Source: Rugamonas aquatica
Lineage (GTDB): Bacteria; Pseudomonadota; Gammaproteobacteria; Burkholderiales; Burkholderiaceae_D
DNA: 64,000 nt
Direction of reading: 5' to 3'
NCBI RefSeq assembly: GCF_009380215.1
Contig: NZ_WHUG01000004.1
Span: forward strand, 124,001 to 188,000
Shown here in pieces: positions 8,405-17,109 of this stretch. Every line of letters begins with the position of its first letter. Positions within the stretch are counted from its first letter, which is position 1. The notes beneath the pieces are model-generated. The model was not told where the DNA came from, made no database searches, and saw only the letters and a list, made by a program, of their open reading frames with translations. Made by a program: the position numbers and the translations under genes.

Positions 8405-8662
8405 ATGGATGAAGAAATTACGACCGCGCTGATTGGCGTGCTGGAGGCGCTGTGGCGCATCAACGCCGAATGGCCGGACAAGCCTTGCTCGCTGGCGAAA
8501 TTGAGCAAACAGTCGGAGCGGCCGATGTCGGTGCTGCGGCGCCAGCTGACGATGCTGGTCGATGCCGGCTGGGTCGCGCTAGAGCTGGAGGAGGGCGGCG
8601 TTGCCGGCACCGTGCTGCTGACCGAGAGTGGTCGGCAGCTGGGCCGGGAGCTGTTCTCTTAA
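8405..8662 (+). CDS. Small winged-helix transcription regulator
   Basis: An 85-residue protein that is almost entirely one winged-helix domain: a first helix TALIGVLEALWRINAEW, a helix-turn-helix with the recognition helix around SERPMSVLRRQLTMLVDAGWV, then a beta wing LELEEGGVAGTVLLTESGRQL. This resembles ArsR- or MarR-type single-domain regulators. No metal-binding cysteines are present. The ATG at 8405 was chosen because the upstream in-frame TTG at 8360 adds no recognisable sequence. It converges on the PEP-CTERM gene with almost no gap. Its target is unknown. Confidence 0.7.
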   Translation: MDEEITTALIGVLEALWRINAEWPDKPCSLAKLSKQSERPMSVLRRQLTMLVDAGWVALELEEGGVAGTVLLTESGRQLGRELFS

Positions 8663-8663
8663 G

Positions 8664-9635
8664 TTATTTTCCGCGACGCCGGCGCGCTGCCTGCACGGCC
8701 AGCAAGCCTGCCAGCAGCATCCCATACGTGGCCGGTTCCGGCACCGGCGCCAGCTGGTAGTGGTACAGCGCCACATGCAGATTCGGATTGGTCAGCGACT
8801 GGCCGCTGCGGTCCGGATCGACCACCTGTTCCACATACAGGTCCAGCGTGCCGTCCGCGCCCGCGCGCAGGGCGATGCCTTCCATCTCCAGCGCACCTGT
8901 CGGCTGCGGCAGGCGCAGCACTTCCTCCACAGCGCCGCTCAGCAGATTGCTGCGGTAGATCGATTGCGTCGCATTGTCCGACGCCATGTACAGCCAGTCC
9001 CCGACCACCTTGGCGCCCTGGATGCGCGCCAGCGACGTGTCCAGCGTGATGGTGTGGCTGAAGCTCCAGTCGTCCAGGTTGTAGACGTTGATGGTGTTCC
9101 CGCCCTGCCATTCCTTGCCATAGCCGACGCCGCGCTTGGCGTCGATGGCCACCCAGCTGGCCAGGTCCTTGTTCGGATTGGCGGGCGTGCCGCCCAGCTC
9201 ATAGACTTTGCCGGTGTAGCTCAGGTCCGATGCGTTGAACAGCGCCACGTGCGGCTTGGTGTAGCCGGCCGTGGAGTCGAGCGAGGCGTAGATCACGCCG
9301 TTGTGATAATCGATGTCGCCGATGTGGTTCAGCCCTTGCGCCATCAGCGCGCCGGGGATGCCGGGCGACAGGTTGCCCGGCAGCGTGAACGAGGAATTGC
9401 GTTGCACGGAATCGAAGTTGTTGTCGGCGCGTTCCAACCCGTACTGCCAGGAGAAGAACCACTGCTTGCCATCGGTGGCCATGCCCTGGCTGCGATACAG
9501 GCCTGTGAAGGAATTGGGCGTCGGCGTGTGCATGTAAAACTTGTCGACGCCGGCCAGCTTCCAGGCGTCGGCGGCGTGTGCCGGGATCAGTGCGGCGGCG
9601 CTGAGCAGCAGGGCCAGCAGGGTGGGGACACGCAT
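8664..9635 (-). CDS. PEP-CTERM sorting domain-containing exported protein
   Basis: A 323-residue secreted protein. Residues 1-21 form a signal peptide (ending PAHAADAW). The C-terminus has the tripartite PEP-CTERM signal: VPEPATYGM, a hydrophobic stretch LLAGLLAVQAA, and a basic tail RRRRGK. This directs it to an exosortase (EpsH) and to the cell surface or matrix. The body resembles a beta-propeller-like repeat protein (GMATDGKQWFFSWQYG, WVAIDAKRGVGYGKEW). No exosortase gene lies in the window. A 7-bp inverted repeat (ATTATCA at 9646, TGATAAT at 9669) lies just upstream and may be a regulator site. Confidence 0.85.
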   Translation of the reverse strand: MRVPTLLALLLSAAALIPAHAADAWKLAGVDKFYMHTPTPNSFTGLYRSQGMATDGKQWFFSWQYGLERADNNFDSVQRNSSFTLPGNLSPGIPGALMAQGLNHIGDIDYHNGVIYASLDSTAGYTKPHVALFNASDLSYTGKVYELGGTPANPNKDLASWVAIDAKRGVGYGKEWQGGNTINVYNLDDWSFSHTITLDTSLARIQGAKVVGDWLYMASDNATQSIYRSNLLSGAVEEVLRLPQPTGALEMEGIALRAGADGTLDLYVEQVVDPDRSGQSLTNPNLHVALYHYQLAPVPEPATYGMLLAGLLAVQAARRRRGK

Positions 9636-9704
9636 GACTTACTCCATTATCAAATTTGCTTGATCTTATGATAATGTCGATTTATTACCGGCCAACGACA
9701 AACT

Positions 9705-11270
9705 TTAAAATGCCTTGCCCCGCAGCCCGGAATAAACGGCGTCGAACACCCGCAGATGATCGATGGCCGGCACCGGGCCACTGCTTACCGGATCGCCCAG
9801 ACGCTGGACTTTCCCCTCCGTGCCGCGAAACGCCGGCCAGTGCGGCACGCCTTTGCCGTTCGGGTCTCCGGTGGCGGCGAAATGGACCCAGTAGCTCGAC
9901 ATCACCGCAGCCAGTGTGCGGTCAGCGGCGCGCCAGGCCCAGGGAGCTTGGCCCAGATGGTCGAACATATACCAAAGCTCGGCGTAGTGGCTGGCGCCCC
10001 AGCCGGCATACACTGAATCGGCCGGGAACGGCGGGCGATGGTCGAAGCTGTAGTAGTACACGGGGCTGCGCCCCTTTTGCGCCAGCCGCGCCCAGGCCCA
10101 CATGTCCCAGCCAAAGCGCAGGTCTCGTTCAAGTCCGAGCCGGCCTTCGCGCGCCTGGGCGTCGGTGGCGTGCGGATACGCCGCCAGCAGCGCCGGCGGC
10201 AGGGCGCCGACGCTGGTGGTGATGTCGGCTTCAAAGCTGTCGGCGCGCACCGCCGTGACGTTGACCAGCGCCCGCGCTTCTTCGCTGTTTGAGCCCAGCA
10301 GCAAAGGCACGTCGTGATAGCGTCCCTGCGTGTAGGCGTCGTACGGCGACAGGGGCAGCACATGCGGTTCGATTACGGGATGGGTGACGGCGCCTGCGCC
10401 GCCTCCGGTCAGGCGATCTGCCGGCAGCTTGCGCATCGCTTCCAGCGTGGTGGCGCCCAGCGACTCCATGTAGCTGGCGCCGTCGCGTTCCGCGTTGGCC
10501 AGCAGGTAGCCGGGCGCCAGTTGCAGCGGTTCGAAGATGCCGCCGCTCTGCGCGATGGCGCGCTGGAACAGGCCTTTCGCGCGCGGCGACGAAAGCAGGG
10601 CGCTGACGGCCATCGCGCCGGCCGATTGTCCGGCGATGGTCACGCGGCCTGGGTCGCCGCCGAAGGCTGCGATGTTACGCTGCACCCATTCCAGCGCCGC
10701 GATCTGGTCCATCAAGCCGTAATTGCCCGATGAGTGGTGGGGCGATTCCGCGCTCAGTGCCGGGTGGGCCAGGAATCCCAGTGCGCCGAGGCGGTAGGCG
10801 ATGGTCACTACCACGACGCCTTTGCGGGCCAGGCGGTCGCCGTGATACAGCGGCACGGACGCCGAGCCGTTGGCATAGCCGCCGCCGTGGATCCAGACTA
10901 TCACCGGCAAGCGCTGGCCCACGCGGCGCGGCGGCGCCCATACGTTGAGGTACAGGCAGTCCTCGCTGACCTCCGGCGGCGTCTCGCCCGGCATCGACAC
11001 GCCTTGCTGCATGCAGGCCGGAGCAAGCTTGCCTGCGTCGCGCACGCCCTGCCATGCAGGCACTGGCTGCGGCGGGCGCCAGCGCCATGCGTCCAATGGC
11101 GGAAGCGCGTACGGGATGCCGCGATATACGTCCACGCCGTCTTGCTGTTGTCCCGCCAGCGCACCATCCCCCGTCATCACCGGCGCCGTCTGCGCTGCTT
11201 GCGCCGACTGCGCGCCGCTGCAAGCCAACAACTGCAACGTCAGCAACCACCTCCATACCGTCTTGCCCAT
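9705..11270 (-). CDS. Type-B carboxylesterase/lipase, exported
   Basis: A 521-residue alpha/beta-hydrolase of the carboxylesterase type-B (COesterase) family. It has a signal peptide (MGKTVWRWLLTLQLLACSGA, cleavage near AQA), the oxyanion-hole motif WIHGGGYANG, the nucleophile elbow IAGQSAGAMAV with Ser, an acidic residue region around LLGSNSEEAR, and a catalytic His region near GASHYAELWY. The start at 11270 is favoured by a strong ribosome site (GAGGAGGAA) and by the signal peptide; a longer frame to 11342 lacks both. It probably hydrolyses carboxyl esters in the periplasm. It sits upstream of the PEP-CTERM gene on the same strand with a 69-bp gap. Confidence 0.9.
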   Translation of the reverse strand: MGKTVWRWLLTLQLLACSGAQSAQAAQTAPVMTGDGALAGQQQDGVDVYRGIPYALPPLDAWRWRPPQPVPAWQGVRDAGKLAPACMQQGVSMPGETPPEVSEDCLYLNVWAPPRRVGQRLPVIVWIHGGGYANGSASVPLYHGDRLARKGVVVVTIAYRLGALGFLAHPALSAESPHHSSGNYGLMDQIAALEWVQRNIAAFGGDPGRVTIAGQSAGAMAVSALLSSPRAKGLFQRAIAQSGGIFEPLQLAPGYLLANAERDGASYMESLGATTLEAMRKLPADRLTGGGAGAVTHPVIEPHVLPLSPYDAYTQGRYHDVPLLLGSNSEEARALVNVTAVRADSFEADITTSVGALPPALLAAYPHATDAQAREGRLGLERDLRFGWDMWAWARLAQKGRSPVYYYSFDHRPPFPADSVYAGWGASHYAELWYMFDHLGQAPWAWRAADRTLAAVMSSYWVHFAATGDPNGKGVPHWPAFRGTEGKVQRLGDPVSSGPVPAIDHLRVFDAVYSGLRGKAF

Positions 11271-11386
11271 GCCAGTTCCTCCTCGATTGGTCAGCGGCCA
11301 GTGTCGTCGGGCGGCGCCGATCCGGCTAGACCGGCTGGTCACATTTTCCCCTCGGCCCGTCCCAGATCGCTGCTAGAATCGTCCGC

Positions 11387-12262
11387 ATGACGATTTCCGC
11401 TCATCCCGCTCCGGCGCATACGCGCTGGCCCACCTGGCTGCGTCCGCACGCCTGGGTGCTGCTGTATTGGCTGGCCTTCCTGCTGGTGCTTGAACCCGGC
11501 AATATCGTGCGCGCCAGCCAGGCCGGCCAGACCTTGAGCCTGTCCCATGAAGTCATCCGCATCCTGCTGGCCGCCTTGCTGGGCACGACCGTCACGTCGG
11601 CGGTGCAGGCGCTGGTTGAGCGCTTCCCATTGCGCGGGCCGGGGCGCGGCCGTCATCTGCTGATCCACGCGGCCGGTGCGGCCGGCCTGGCGCTGACATT
11701 GGTGGTGGCCTCGTGCCTGCTGGCGGCGTGGGTCTTCGCCAGGCGCTGGCTGCCGTCCTGGGACGAAATTTGGGACCAGCTGGTGAGCAATTTCACGCTG
11801 CTGATGTTTGCGCTCGCCGCGTTGACTGCGCTGGTGCAGGTGGGCTTGCAGCGCACGGTATCGACTGCGTCGCAGCCCCGTCCAGCAGCTCCGGCGCCCG
11901 CGCTGGATGCCGCACCCGCGCTGACCCATGTGCAGGTCAAACGGCGCGGCCAGGCCATCTCCCTGCCGCTGTCGGAGGTGGACTGGATCGAAGCGCAGGG
12001 CAATTATGTGGCCCTGCACGTCGGCGCGGAACAGCATCTGATGCGCGACACCGTATCCCGTTTTGCGGCGCGTCTCGATCCCCTCCAGTTCCAGCGCATC
12101 CACCGCAGCATGATCGTCGCGGTCGACCGCATCCGCTTGTTCGAAGCGCTGGCAAACGGCGACGCGTTATTGCACCTCACGCGTGGCGGCCCGCTGCGCG
12201 CCAGCCGCAGCTACGCGGCTGCCGTCAAGGCGGCCGCACCCCAGCCAAACCTGCAGAAATAA
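11387..12262 (+). CDS. Membrane-anchored LytTR DNA-binding regulator
   Basis: A 291-residue protein with about four hydrophobic segments in the first 160 residues (WVLLYWLAFLLVL, ILLAALLGTTVTS, HAAGAAGLALTLVVASCLL, NFTLLMFALAALTALV). These are followed by a short Ala/Pro linker and a C-terminal LytTR domain (GQAISLPLSEVDWIEAQGNYVALH, then FQRIHRSMIVAVDRI). LytTR domains bind DNA through beta-strands. The layout suggests a membrane sensor coupled directly to transcription, without a receiver domain. It is divergent from the carboxylesterase. The promoter target and signal are unknown. Confidence 0.85.
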   Translation: MTISAHPAPAHTRWPTWLRPHAWVLLYWLAFLLVLEPGNIVRASQAGQTLSLSHEVIRILLAALLGTTVTSAVQALVERFPLRGPGRGRHLLIHAAGAAGLALTLVVASCLLAAWVFARRWLPSWDEIWDQLVSNFTLLMFALAALTALVQVGLQRTVSTASQPRPAAPAPALDAAPALTHVQVKRRGQAISLPLSEVDWIEAQGNYVALHVGAEQHLMRDTVSRFAARLDPLQFQRIHRSMIVAVDRIRLFEALANGDALLHLTRGGPLRASRSYAAAVKAAAPQPNLQK

Positions 12263-12302
12263 AAATCCGCTTGCAATCGCCTGAAGCCAGGATTAAACTT
12301 CA

Positions 12303-12322
12303 TTTGTACCGATCGGTACAAA
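12303..12322. promoter_or_regulatory. Perfect 20-bp palindromic TetR-type operator
   Basis: TTTGTACCGATCGGTACAAA is identical to its own reverse complement. It lies 20 bp before the ATG of the DUF1348 gene, whose operon partner is a TetR regulator. Position and symmetry make it the likely autoregulatory binding site that represses the two-gene operon. Confidence 0.75.
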
Positions 12323-12342
12323 CAGCATGAAAAGGCAATCAA

Positions 12343-12810
12343 ATGACACGTCCACCTCTCCCTCCGTTCACCCGCGAAACCGCGATCCAGAAAGTCCGCC
12401 TGGCCGAAGACGGCTGGAACACCCGCAACCCGGAAAAGGTCTCGCTGGCCTACACCGAGGATTGCCGCTGGCGCAACCGCGCCGAATTCGTCACCGGCCG
12501 CGCCGCCATCGTCGGCCTGCTGACCCGCAAATGGACACGCGAGCTGGAATACCGGCTGATCAAGGAATTGTGGGCATTTGAAGGCAACCGCATTGCAGTT
12601 CGCTTCGCCTACGAATACCATGACGACTCCGGCCAGTGGTACCGCGCCTACGGCAACGAGAACTGGGAGTTTGCGGAAGACGGCTTGATGCGCCACCGTC
12701 TGGCCAGCATCAACGAAGCGCCGATCGCGGCGGCCGACCGCAAGTTCCACTGGGATGTGAACGGCCCGCGTCCGGCCGATCACCCCGGGTTGAGCGATTT
12801 CGGATTTTAG
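12343..12810 (+). CDS. DUF1348 (NTF2-like) protein
   Basis: A 155-residue protein of the DUF1348 family within the NTF2-like superfamily: [20 protein letters not shown] near residues 22-41, a [14 protein letters not shown] segment, the paired aromatic strands [28 protein letters not shown], and a C-terminal [17 protein letters not shown]2-like folds form a cone-shaped pocket used by small enzymes or ligand binders; no catalytic assignment is possible. It is the first gene of a two-gene operon, 9 bp ahead of a TetR regulator and just downstream of a palindromic operator, so it is probably induced by the TetR ligand. Confidence 0.88.
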   Translation: MTRPPLPPFTRETAIQKVRLAEDGWNTRNPEKVSLAYTEDCRWRNRAEFVTGRAAIVGLLTRKWTRELEYRLIKELWAFEGNRIAVRFAYEYHDDSGQWYRAYGNENWEFAEDGLMRHRLASINEAPIAAADRKFHWDVNGPRPADHPGLSDFGF

Positions 12811-12819
12811 AAAGCAGAC

Positions 12820-13386
12820 ATGGCAAGAACGATGGTTGAACGCGGCGACGTGATCCCGCTGCTGGCGGAAGTGTTTCGGACTTACGGCTTCGAAGGCGCG
12901 AGCCTGGCGCGGATTTCCGAAGGCACGAAGCTGGGCAAGGGCAGCATGTATAACTTTTTCCCCGGCGGTAAAGACGAAATGGCGGACGCCGTACTCGCCG
13001 AGATCGACGGCTGGTTCCGCGACCAGGTGTTCCAGCCGCTGCGCACCGCCGACGATGCGGCGCAGGGGATAGAGCGGATGTTCGTCGCGGTCGGCCGTTA
13101 CTTCCTGTCCGGCCGCAAGGTATGCCTGGTCGGCGTGTTCGCGCTGGGCCATGAGCGCGACCGCTACGCGCTCAAGGTGCAGGGCTACTTCGCCGAATGG
13201 GTGGGTGCGCTGGCCGCAGCGCTGGTGCGCACCGGCCGCGACGCAGACACCGCGCAGGCGCTGGCCGAAGATGCCGTCGGTGGCATTCAGGGCGCACTGG
13301 TGCTGGCGCGCGCCGCCGACGAACCGGCGCTGTTCATGCGCACGCTGGAGCGCATGCAGCGGCGCCTGTTGCCTCCTACGGTTTGA
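12820..13386 (+). CDS. TetR/AcrR family transcription regulator
   Basis: A 188-residue TetR-family repressor. The N-terminal helix-turn-helix reads VFRTYGFEGASLARISEGTK then LGKGSMYNFFPGGKDEMADA. The remainder is an all-helical ligand-binding and dimerisation domain (VGRYFLSGRKVCLVGVFALG). It follows the DUF1348 gene by 9 bp and should bind the 20-bp palindrome at 12303-12322. Its 3' end overlaps the convergent periplasmic-binding-protein gene by 11 bp. The inducer is unknown. Confidence 0.9.
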   Translation: MARTMVERGDVIPLLAEVFRTYGFEGASLARISEGTKLGKGSMYNFFPGGKDEMADAVLAEIDGWFRDQVFQPLRTADDAAQGIERMFVAVGRYFLSGRKVCLVGVFALGHERDRYALKVQGYFAEWVGALAAALVRTGRDADTAQALAEDAVGGIQGALVLARAADEPALFMRTLERMQRRLLPPTV

Positions 13387-14155
13387 CCATATCGTCGAAG
13401 GCCTTGCGCTGGCTGGCCTGGTAGGCCGGCGTGCGGCGGATGCGGCCGATGGCGTCCCACAGCTTTTCCATCAGCTGCGGATTGGCGTCGTAGAAGCGGC
13501 GCGAGGTGACGAGGAAGTAGGGCGCGTCCGTGAAGGGCAGCGGCAGTTCCTCAATCTTGCCGGCGAACTGCGGCAGGGCGAGCAGCTCGCGGCCGTGGTA
13601 CTCGGTGCCGACGGCGACATCGGCGCGGCCGGCCAGCATCTTGGCGAAATTGGTTTCCATTGTTTTGCCGCTGTTGTCGATCGCGACTTCCAGCGATTTC
13701 AGGTGATCGTGCAACATCACCATGCCGAAGGGGACCAGCACCGGCGTGGTCAATTGCGAGAAGTGCTGGCCGTCCCATTCCACCTTGCTGCCCACGCGGC
13801 GGAACACCATCGAGCGGCCGCTGTTGACGGCGCGCGCCGCATCGGCCGCTGCGCCATGCATGGGGTAGACGTAGAACTGGGCCAGCGTGGGCGTATAGGG
13901 TGCGTAGGGAAAACCGTCGGCGATATTGGTGCGTATCTCTTCGCGGCAGCGCGTCAAAGGCGCGGCATAAAATTCAACGGAGATGCCCAGTTCCTGCGCG
14001 GCGTGGCGTATCAGCTGGTCGGCAATGCCGCCGCCGGCCGCCGTGATGAAGGGCCGTATGCCCGACTCCATGGTGCAGAGGCGCAGTGTGACGGCGCCGG
14101 CCTGGCAACATAGAAAAAACGATAAAGCGAACGCACAGACAGCAGCACGGGCCAT
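13376..14155 (-). CDS. Periplasmic substrate-binding protein (SBP family 3-like)
   Basis: A 259-residue exported protein: signal peptide MARAAVCAFALSFFLCCQAGA, then a bacterial family-3 solute-binding fold beginning VTLRLCTMESGIRPF and including ADQLIRHAAQELGISVEF, ANIADGFPYAPYTP-like loops, and a lobe-closing MLAGRADVAVGTEYHGRELL. No permease or ATPase is adjacent, so it may be a stand-alone sensor or scavenging protein; similar orphans are common in this group. The ATG at 14155 is chosen because it begins the signal peptide; another lies four codons upstream. The ligand cannot be told from sequence. Confidence 0.78.
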   Translation of the reverse strand: MARAAVCAFALSFFLCCQAGAVTLRLCTMESGIRPFITAAGGGIADQLIRHAAQELGISVEFYAAPLTRCREEIRTNIADGFPYAPYTPTLAQFYVYPMHGAAADAARAVNSGRSMVFRRVGSKVEWDGQHFSQLTTPVLVPFGMVMLHDHLKSLEVAIDNSGKTMETNFAKMLAGRADVAVGTEYHGRELLALPQFAGKIEELPLPFTDAPYFLVTSRRFYDANPQLMEKLWDAIGRIRRTPAYQASQRKAFDDMVKP

Positions 14156-14203
14156 GTCGATCTCCACCGCAGTTTGAGATCATTCTACATGAGCGTGCGG
14201 CCG

Positions 14204-15391
14204 TCATACCAGCCCGATATCGCGCCCCCTGGTGCCGAAAATCTGTTCGACCTGTCCGGCATTGAGGCCGTACATGCGCGCCAGCAGGCCGCCGAACATG
14301 GCGCGGTATTCGTTGAGCACCGGGTAGTCGCGGTTCTGGAACAGCGTGGCCTGCTCCAGCCGTATCTGCTCGCCGCGCACCTTGCCGCCCTGGACGCCGC
14401 CGCCCAGCACCCAGTACACGGTGCCGTGTCCGTGGTCGGTGCCGCGGTTGCCGTTTTCGCGGAAGGTGCGGCCGAATTCACTGACGACGATGACCACCGT
14501 GTCCTTCCAGTCCGGCCCCATCTCCTGCGCGAAGCCGGCCAGGCCGCGACCCAGTTCGTCCAGCCTCCCGGCCAGGTAGCCGGTGGCGCCGCCCTGGCCG
14601 ACGTGCGTATCCCAACCGCCGACGTCGACGAAGCCGATGTTGTATTTGTCCTTCATTAGCTTGGCGATGCGGCGCGCTTCCAGTTCGAAGCCCTTGGCGG
14701 TGATGGCGTTGCGGTTGGCCGCATCCATCTCGCCTATCATTTCCTTCATCACGTCCTCGCGCACCGCGAAGCCGTCACGCACCGGCTGCGACAGCGCGCT
14801 GCCGTCGTACATGGCGGAGATCAGCCTGGCCTGGCGCGCATCGACCGAAGGCTTGGCGATGGTGCGCAGCGCCATGTTCGGCAACTGCACGCCGCCCTGC
14901 ATCACCAGCGGCAGCTGGTCGGTGAAGGAGATGGCGCTGGCCTTGTCGGCGGTGAGCGTCTGCGCCAGCCGGTTCAGGAAGCCGGAGCGGTAGTCGCGCG
15001 TGCGGTCCAGCGCCTGTCCCAGCTCGATGCTGTCCTGGGTTTCGAAGTGGCTGCGCGAGATATCCTCGGTGCCGGCGAACGGCACGAACGCCGCCTGGCC
15101 CGCCGTGAACAGCGGATAGATGCTGTCGCGCAGGGCGGGGTGCAAGCCCCAGTCGCTGTCGATGGGCAGCGCGGAATTGAGGTCGGCGCTGGGCTTGGGC
15201 ACGGCGATGTTGGGCCGCACCTGGTAGTAGTACTGGCTGGAGATCGGCACCAGCAGATTGGTGGCGTCGTAGCCGCCGCGCATGAAGACGAACAGCAGCC
15301 GGATCTTGCTGGCCGGTGCGGCCCACAGATTGCCGGCAACGGCGGGCAGCGCCAGCGCGGACAGGGATTTGAGCAGGGTGCGGCGTTTCAT
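14204..15391 (-). CDS. DUF1501 domain-containing protein (Tat-exported)
   Basis: A 395-residue DUF1501 protein related to the alkaline-phosphatase/sulfatase fold. The start MKRRTLLKSLSALALPAVAG carries a twin-arginine-like motif and a hydrophobic core, so Tat export is likely. Family hallmarks are FVFMRGGYDATNLLVP, GWDTHVGQGG, VVIVVSEFGRT and TDHGHGTVYWVLGG, where Asp and His could bind metal. It lies 10 bp downstream of a DUF1800 gene on the same strand. The DUF1800-DUF1501 pair is a widely conserved two-gene unit of unknown function in bacteria. Confidence 0.9.
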   Translation of the reverse strand: MKRRTLLKSLSALALPAVAGNLWAAPASKIRLLFVFMRGGYDATNLLVPISSQYYYQVRPNIAVPKPSADLNSALPIDSDWGLHPALRDSIYPLFTAGQAAFVPFAGTEDISRSHFETQDSIELGQALDRTRDYRSGFLNRLAQTLTADKASAISFTDQLPLVMQGGVQLPNMALRTIAKPSVDARQARLISAMYDGSALSQPVRDGFAVREDVMKEMIGEMDAANRNAITAKGFELEARRIAKLMKDKYNIGFVDVGGWDTHVGQGGATGYLAGRLDELGRGLAGFAQEMGPDWKDTVVIVVSEFGRTFRENGNRGTDHGHGTVYWVLGGGVQGGKVRGEQIRLEQATLFQNRDYPVLNEYRAMFGGLLARMYGLNAGQVEQIFGTRGRDIGLV

Positions 15392-15401
15392 CTGTGGGCT
15401 C

Positions 15402-16931
15402 CTAGCGGTGCATCAGTTCGGGCGACGACAGCAGGAAGGTGTTCCATTCCTGCGGCGAGGTGGCCTGGTCCAGCACCTGGCGGGTGGCGGGGGCGATGGT
15501 CTTTTGCAGCGACTGGTAGTACAGCGCGTTGGCCAGTTGCGGGAAGGCGGCGCGTTCCTGCGCCTGCGGGCCGTCGGTCTTGAACAGGCCCGCGTTGCCG
15601 GAGCCGATGGCCTTGGCGATTTCGAAGCGCGTGGTCATCTGGCCGGGACTGGCCCAGCCGGATTGCGTGAGCTGGTAGCCGTCCGGCGTCTGGCGGCCGT
15701 ACAGCGGTTCTGCCATGCGCGTGAGCCAGTACAGCATTGGCCCGGTGTTGAGGACCACCTTGTCGTCGTAGGCCAGGCGCACGGCCGACACCACGTAGTG
15801 CGCCGGATCCTTGAATTTCTGTCCGAGCGATTGCGCGAATTCGGCCGACGTGAACATCGTGCGCAGCACGGCGGCGATGTCGCCGTCGGTGGACAGGAAG
15901 GTGGCCGACATGCGTTCCACCAGTGCAGGCGGCGCTTCGTCGGCGACGAAGTAGAGCGCCAGCTTGCGGCTGATGAAGCGGGCGGTGGCGGGATGGCGGC
16001 TCAGGCGGTCCAGTGCTTCGTCCACTTCCGCCAGGCCGCGTCCCTTGACCGTCTGGCCGAGGAATTCCTTGTTGCCGTAGTCGTGGCGGTTCGGGTTGAA
16101 TTCAAACAGCCCTTGCCGCACATACTGCGCTTGCAGTTCCTTCTTCACGCCTGGCGCCGTCGTGCCGAGGTTGACGCCGACGCCGGTGAGGATGCGCGCC
16201 AGCTCCTGCACGTCGCGCTGGCTGTAGCCGCCGTCCACGCCCAGCGTGTGCAGCTCCATCAGCTCGCGCGCGTAGTTTTCGTTGATGCGGTTGGCGGCGT
16301 TCTGTTCGTTGTCCAGGTAGCGGATCATGGCCGGATGGCGCAGCGTGGCGGACAGCAGGTCGCGGAACTTGCCCAGCGCATGGGCGCGCACGGCGGTGTC
16401 TTCGTAGTCGCCGACCAGTATCCGCAGATTGCTCTTACCCTGGTGGACGTTGAAGTGGTTCATCCAGAACCACGTCATCTGCTCCTGCAACTGGTTGGGC
16501 GAATACAGGTCGCGCAGCAGCGAGCGCGTGGCCGCTTCCTTGGCGATGCGGTTCAACTCCTGCTGGTAGGCCTGCTGCGCGGCTTTCTTCTCGTCGTCGT
16601 TGGCGATCTTGTCGGCGTCCTTGCGCTGCTGTTCCAGATCCTGGTTCAACTGCATCAGCGGCTTGCGGGTGATGGTCATGGCGTCGATCTGCGCCTGCGC
16701 GGCGGCCGGCAGCCGCGCCGGAGACGGATGCAGCTGCTGTTCCAGCCAGGCGTCATAGCCCAGCTTCTCGGCCTGCTGGTAGGTCGTCAGGTTGACGCCC
16801 CAGCTGACGCGGTTCAGCGCACCACTAAGCTGCTCCGGCTTGACGGCGGAGACCCCGCCGCCCGGCGTGGCGCAGCCGCCCAACAGCAGCAGGGCGCCGC
16901 AAGCGGCGAGGGGAAGTGTTCGTTTCAGCAT
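15402..16931 (-). CDS. DUF1800 domain-containing lipoprotein
   Basis: A 509-residue DUF1800 protein. The start at 16931 begins a lipoprotein signal, KRTLPLAACGALLLLGGCAT, with the lipobox Cys about 20 residues in. Family motifs seen: LYSPNQLQEQMTWFWMNHF, YARELMELHTLGVDGGYSQ, FLGQTVKGRG and FISRKLALYFVADE. A longer in-frame extension upstream to 17120 has no signal and is rejected. It is the first gene of the pair with DUF1501, 10 bp downstream. The function is unknown; periplasmic membrane anchoring is inferred from the lipobox. Confidence 0.9.
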   Translation of the reverse strand: MLKRTLPLAACGALLLLGGCATPGGGVSAVKPEQLSGALNRVSWGVNLTTYQQAEKLGYDAWLEQQLHPSPARLPAAAQAQIDAMTITRKPLMQLNQDLEQQRKDADKIANDDEKKAAQQAYQQELNRIAKEAATRSLLRDLYSPNQLQEQMTWFWMNHFNVHQGKSNLRILVGDYEDTAVRAHALGKFRDLLSATLRHPAMIRYLDNEQNAANRINENYARELMELHTLGVDGGYSQRDVQELARILTGVGVNLGTTAPGVKKELQAQYVRQGLFEFNPNRHDYGNKEFLGQTVKGRGLAEVDEALDRLSRHPATARFISRKLALYFVADEAPPALVERMSATFLSTDGDIAAVLRTMFTSAEFAQSLGQKFKDPAHYVVSAVRLAYDDKVVLNTGPMLYWLTRMAEPLYGRQTPDGYQLTQSGWASPGQMTTRFEIAKAIGSGNAGLFKTDGPQAQERAAFPQLANALYYQSLQKTIAPATRQVLDQATSPQEWNTFLLSSPELMHR

Positions 16932-17109
16932 GGCGGAGGTCTTTATCGGCTGGGTGTGAAGAACAGAGTATGCCAAGCTGTGCAGGCTGCTGTATTCATT
17001 TTGTTTATGACGCAACAAAATGTTACAAGCAACGTTGCAGAGAGATAGGCTTAAATTGCACCGGAGTATTTGGTATATTGAGACAAACAACAACCAGTCG
17101 AGCATCATA

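Noticed and set aside
15282..17048. A 588-codon plus-strand frame opposite DUF1800
   Set aside because: Shadow of a well-supported DUF1800 lipoprotein.
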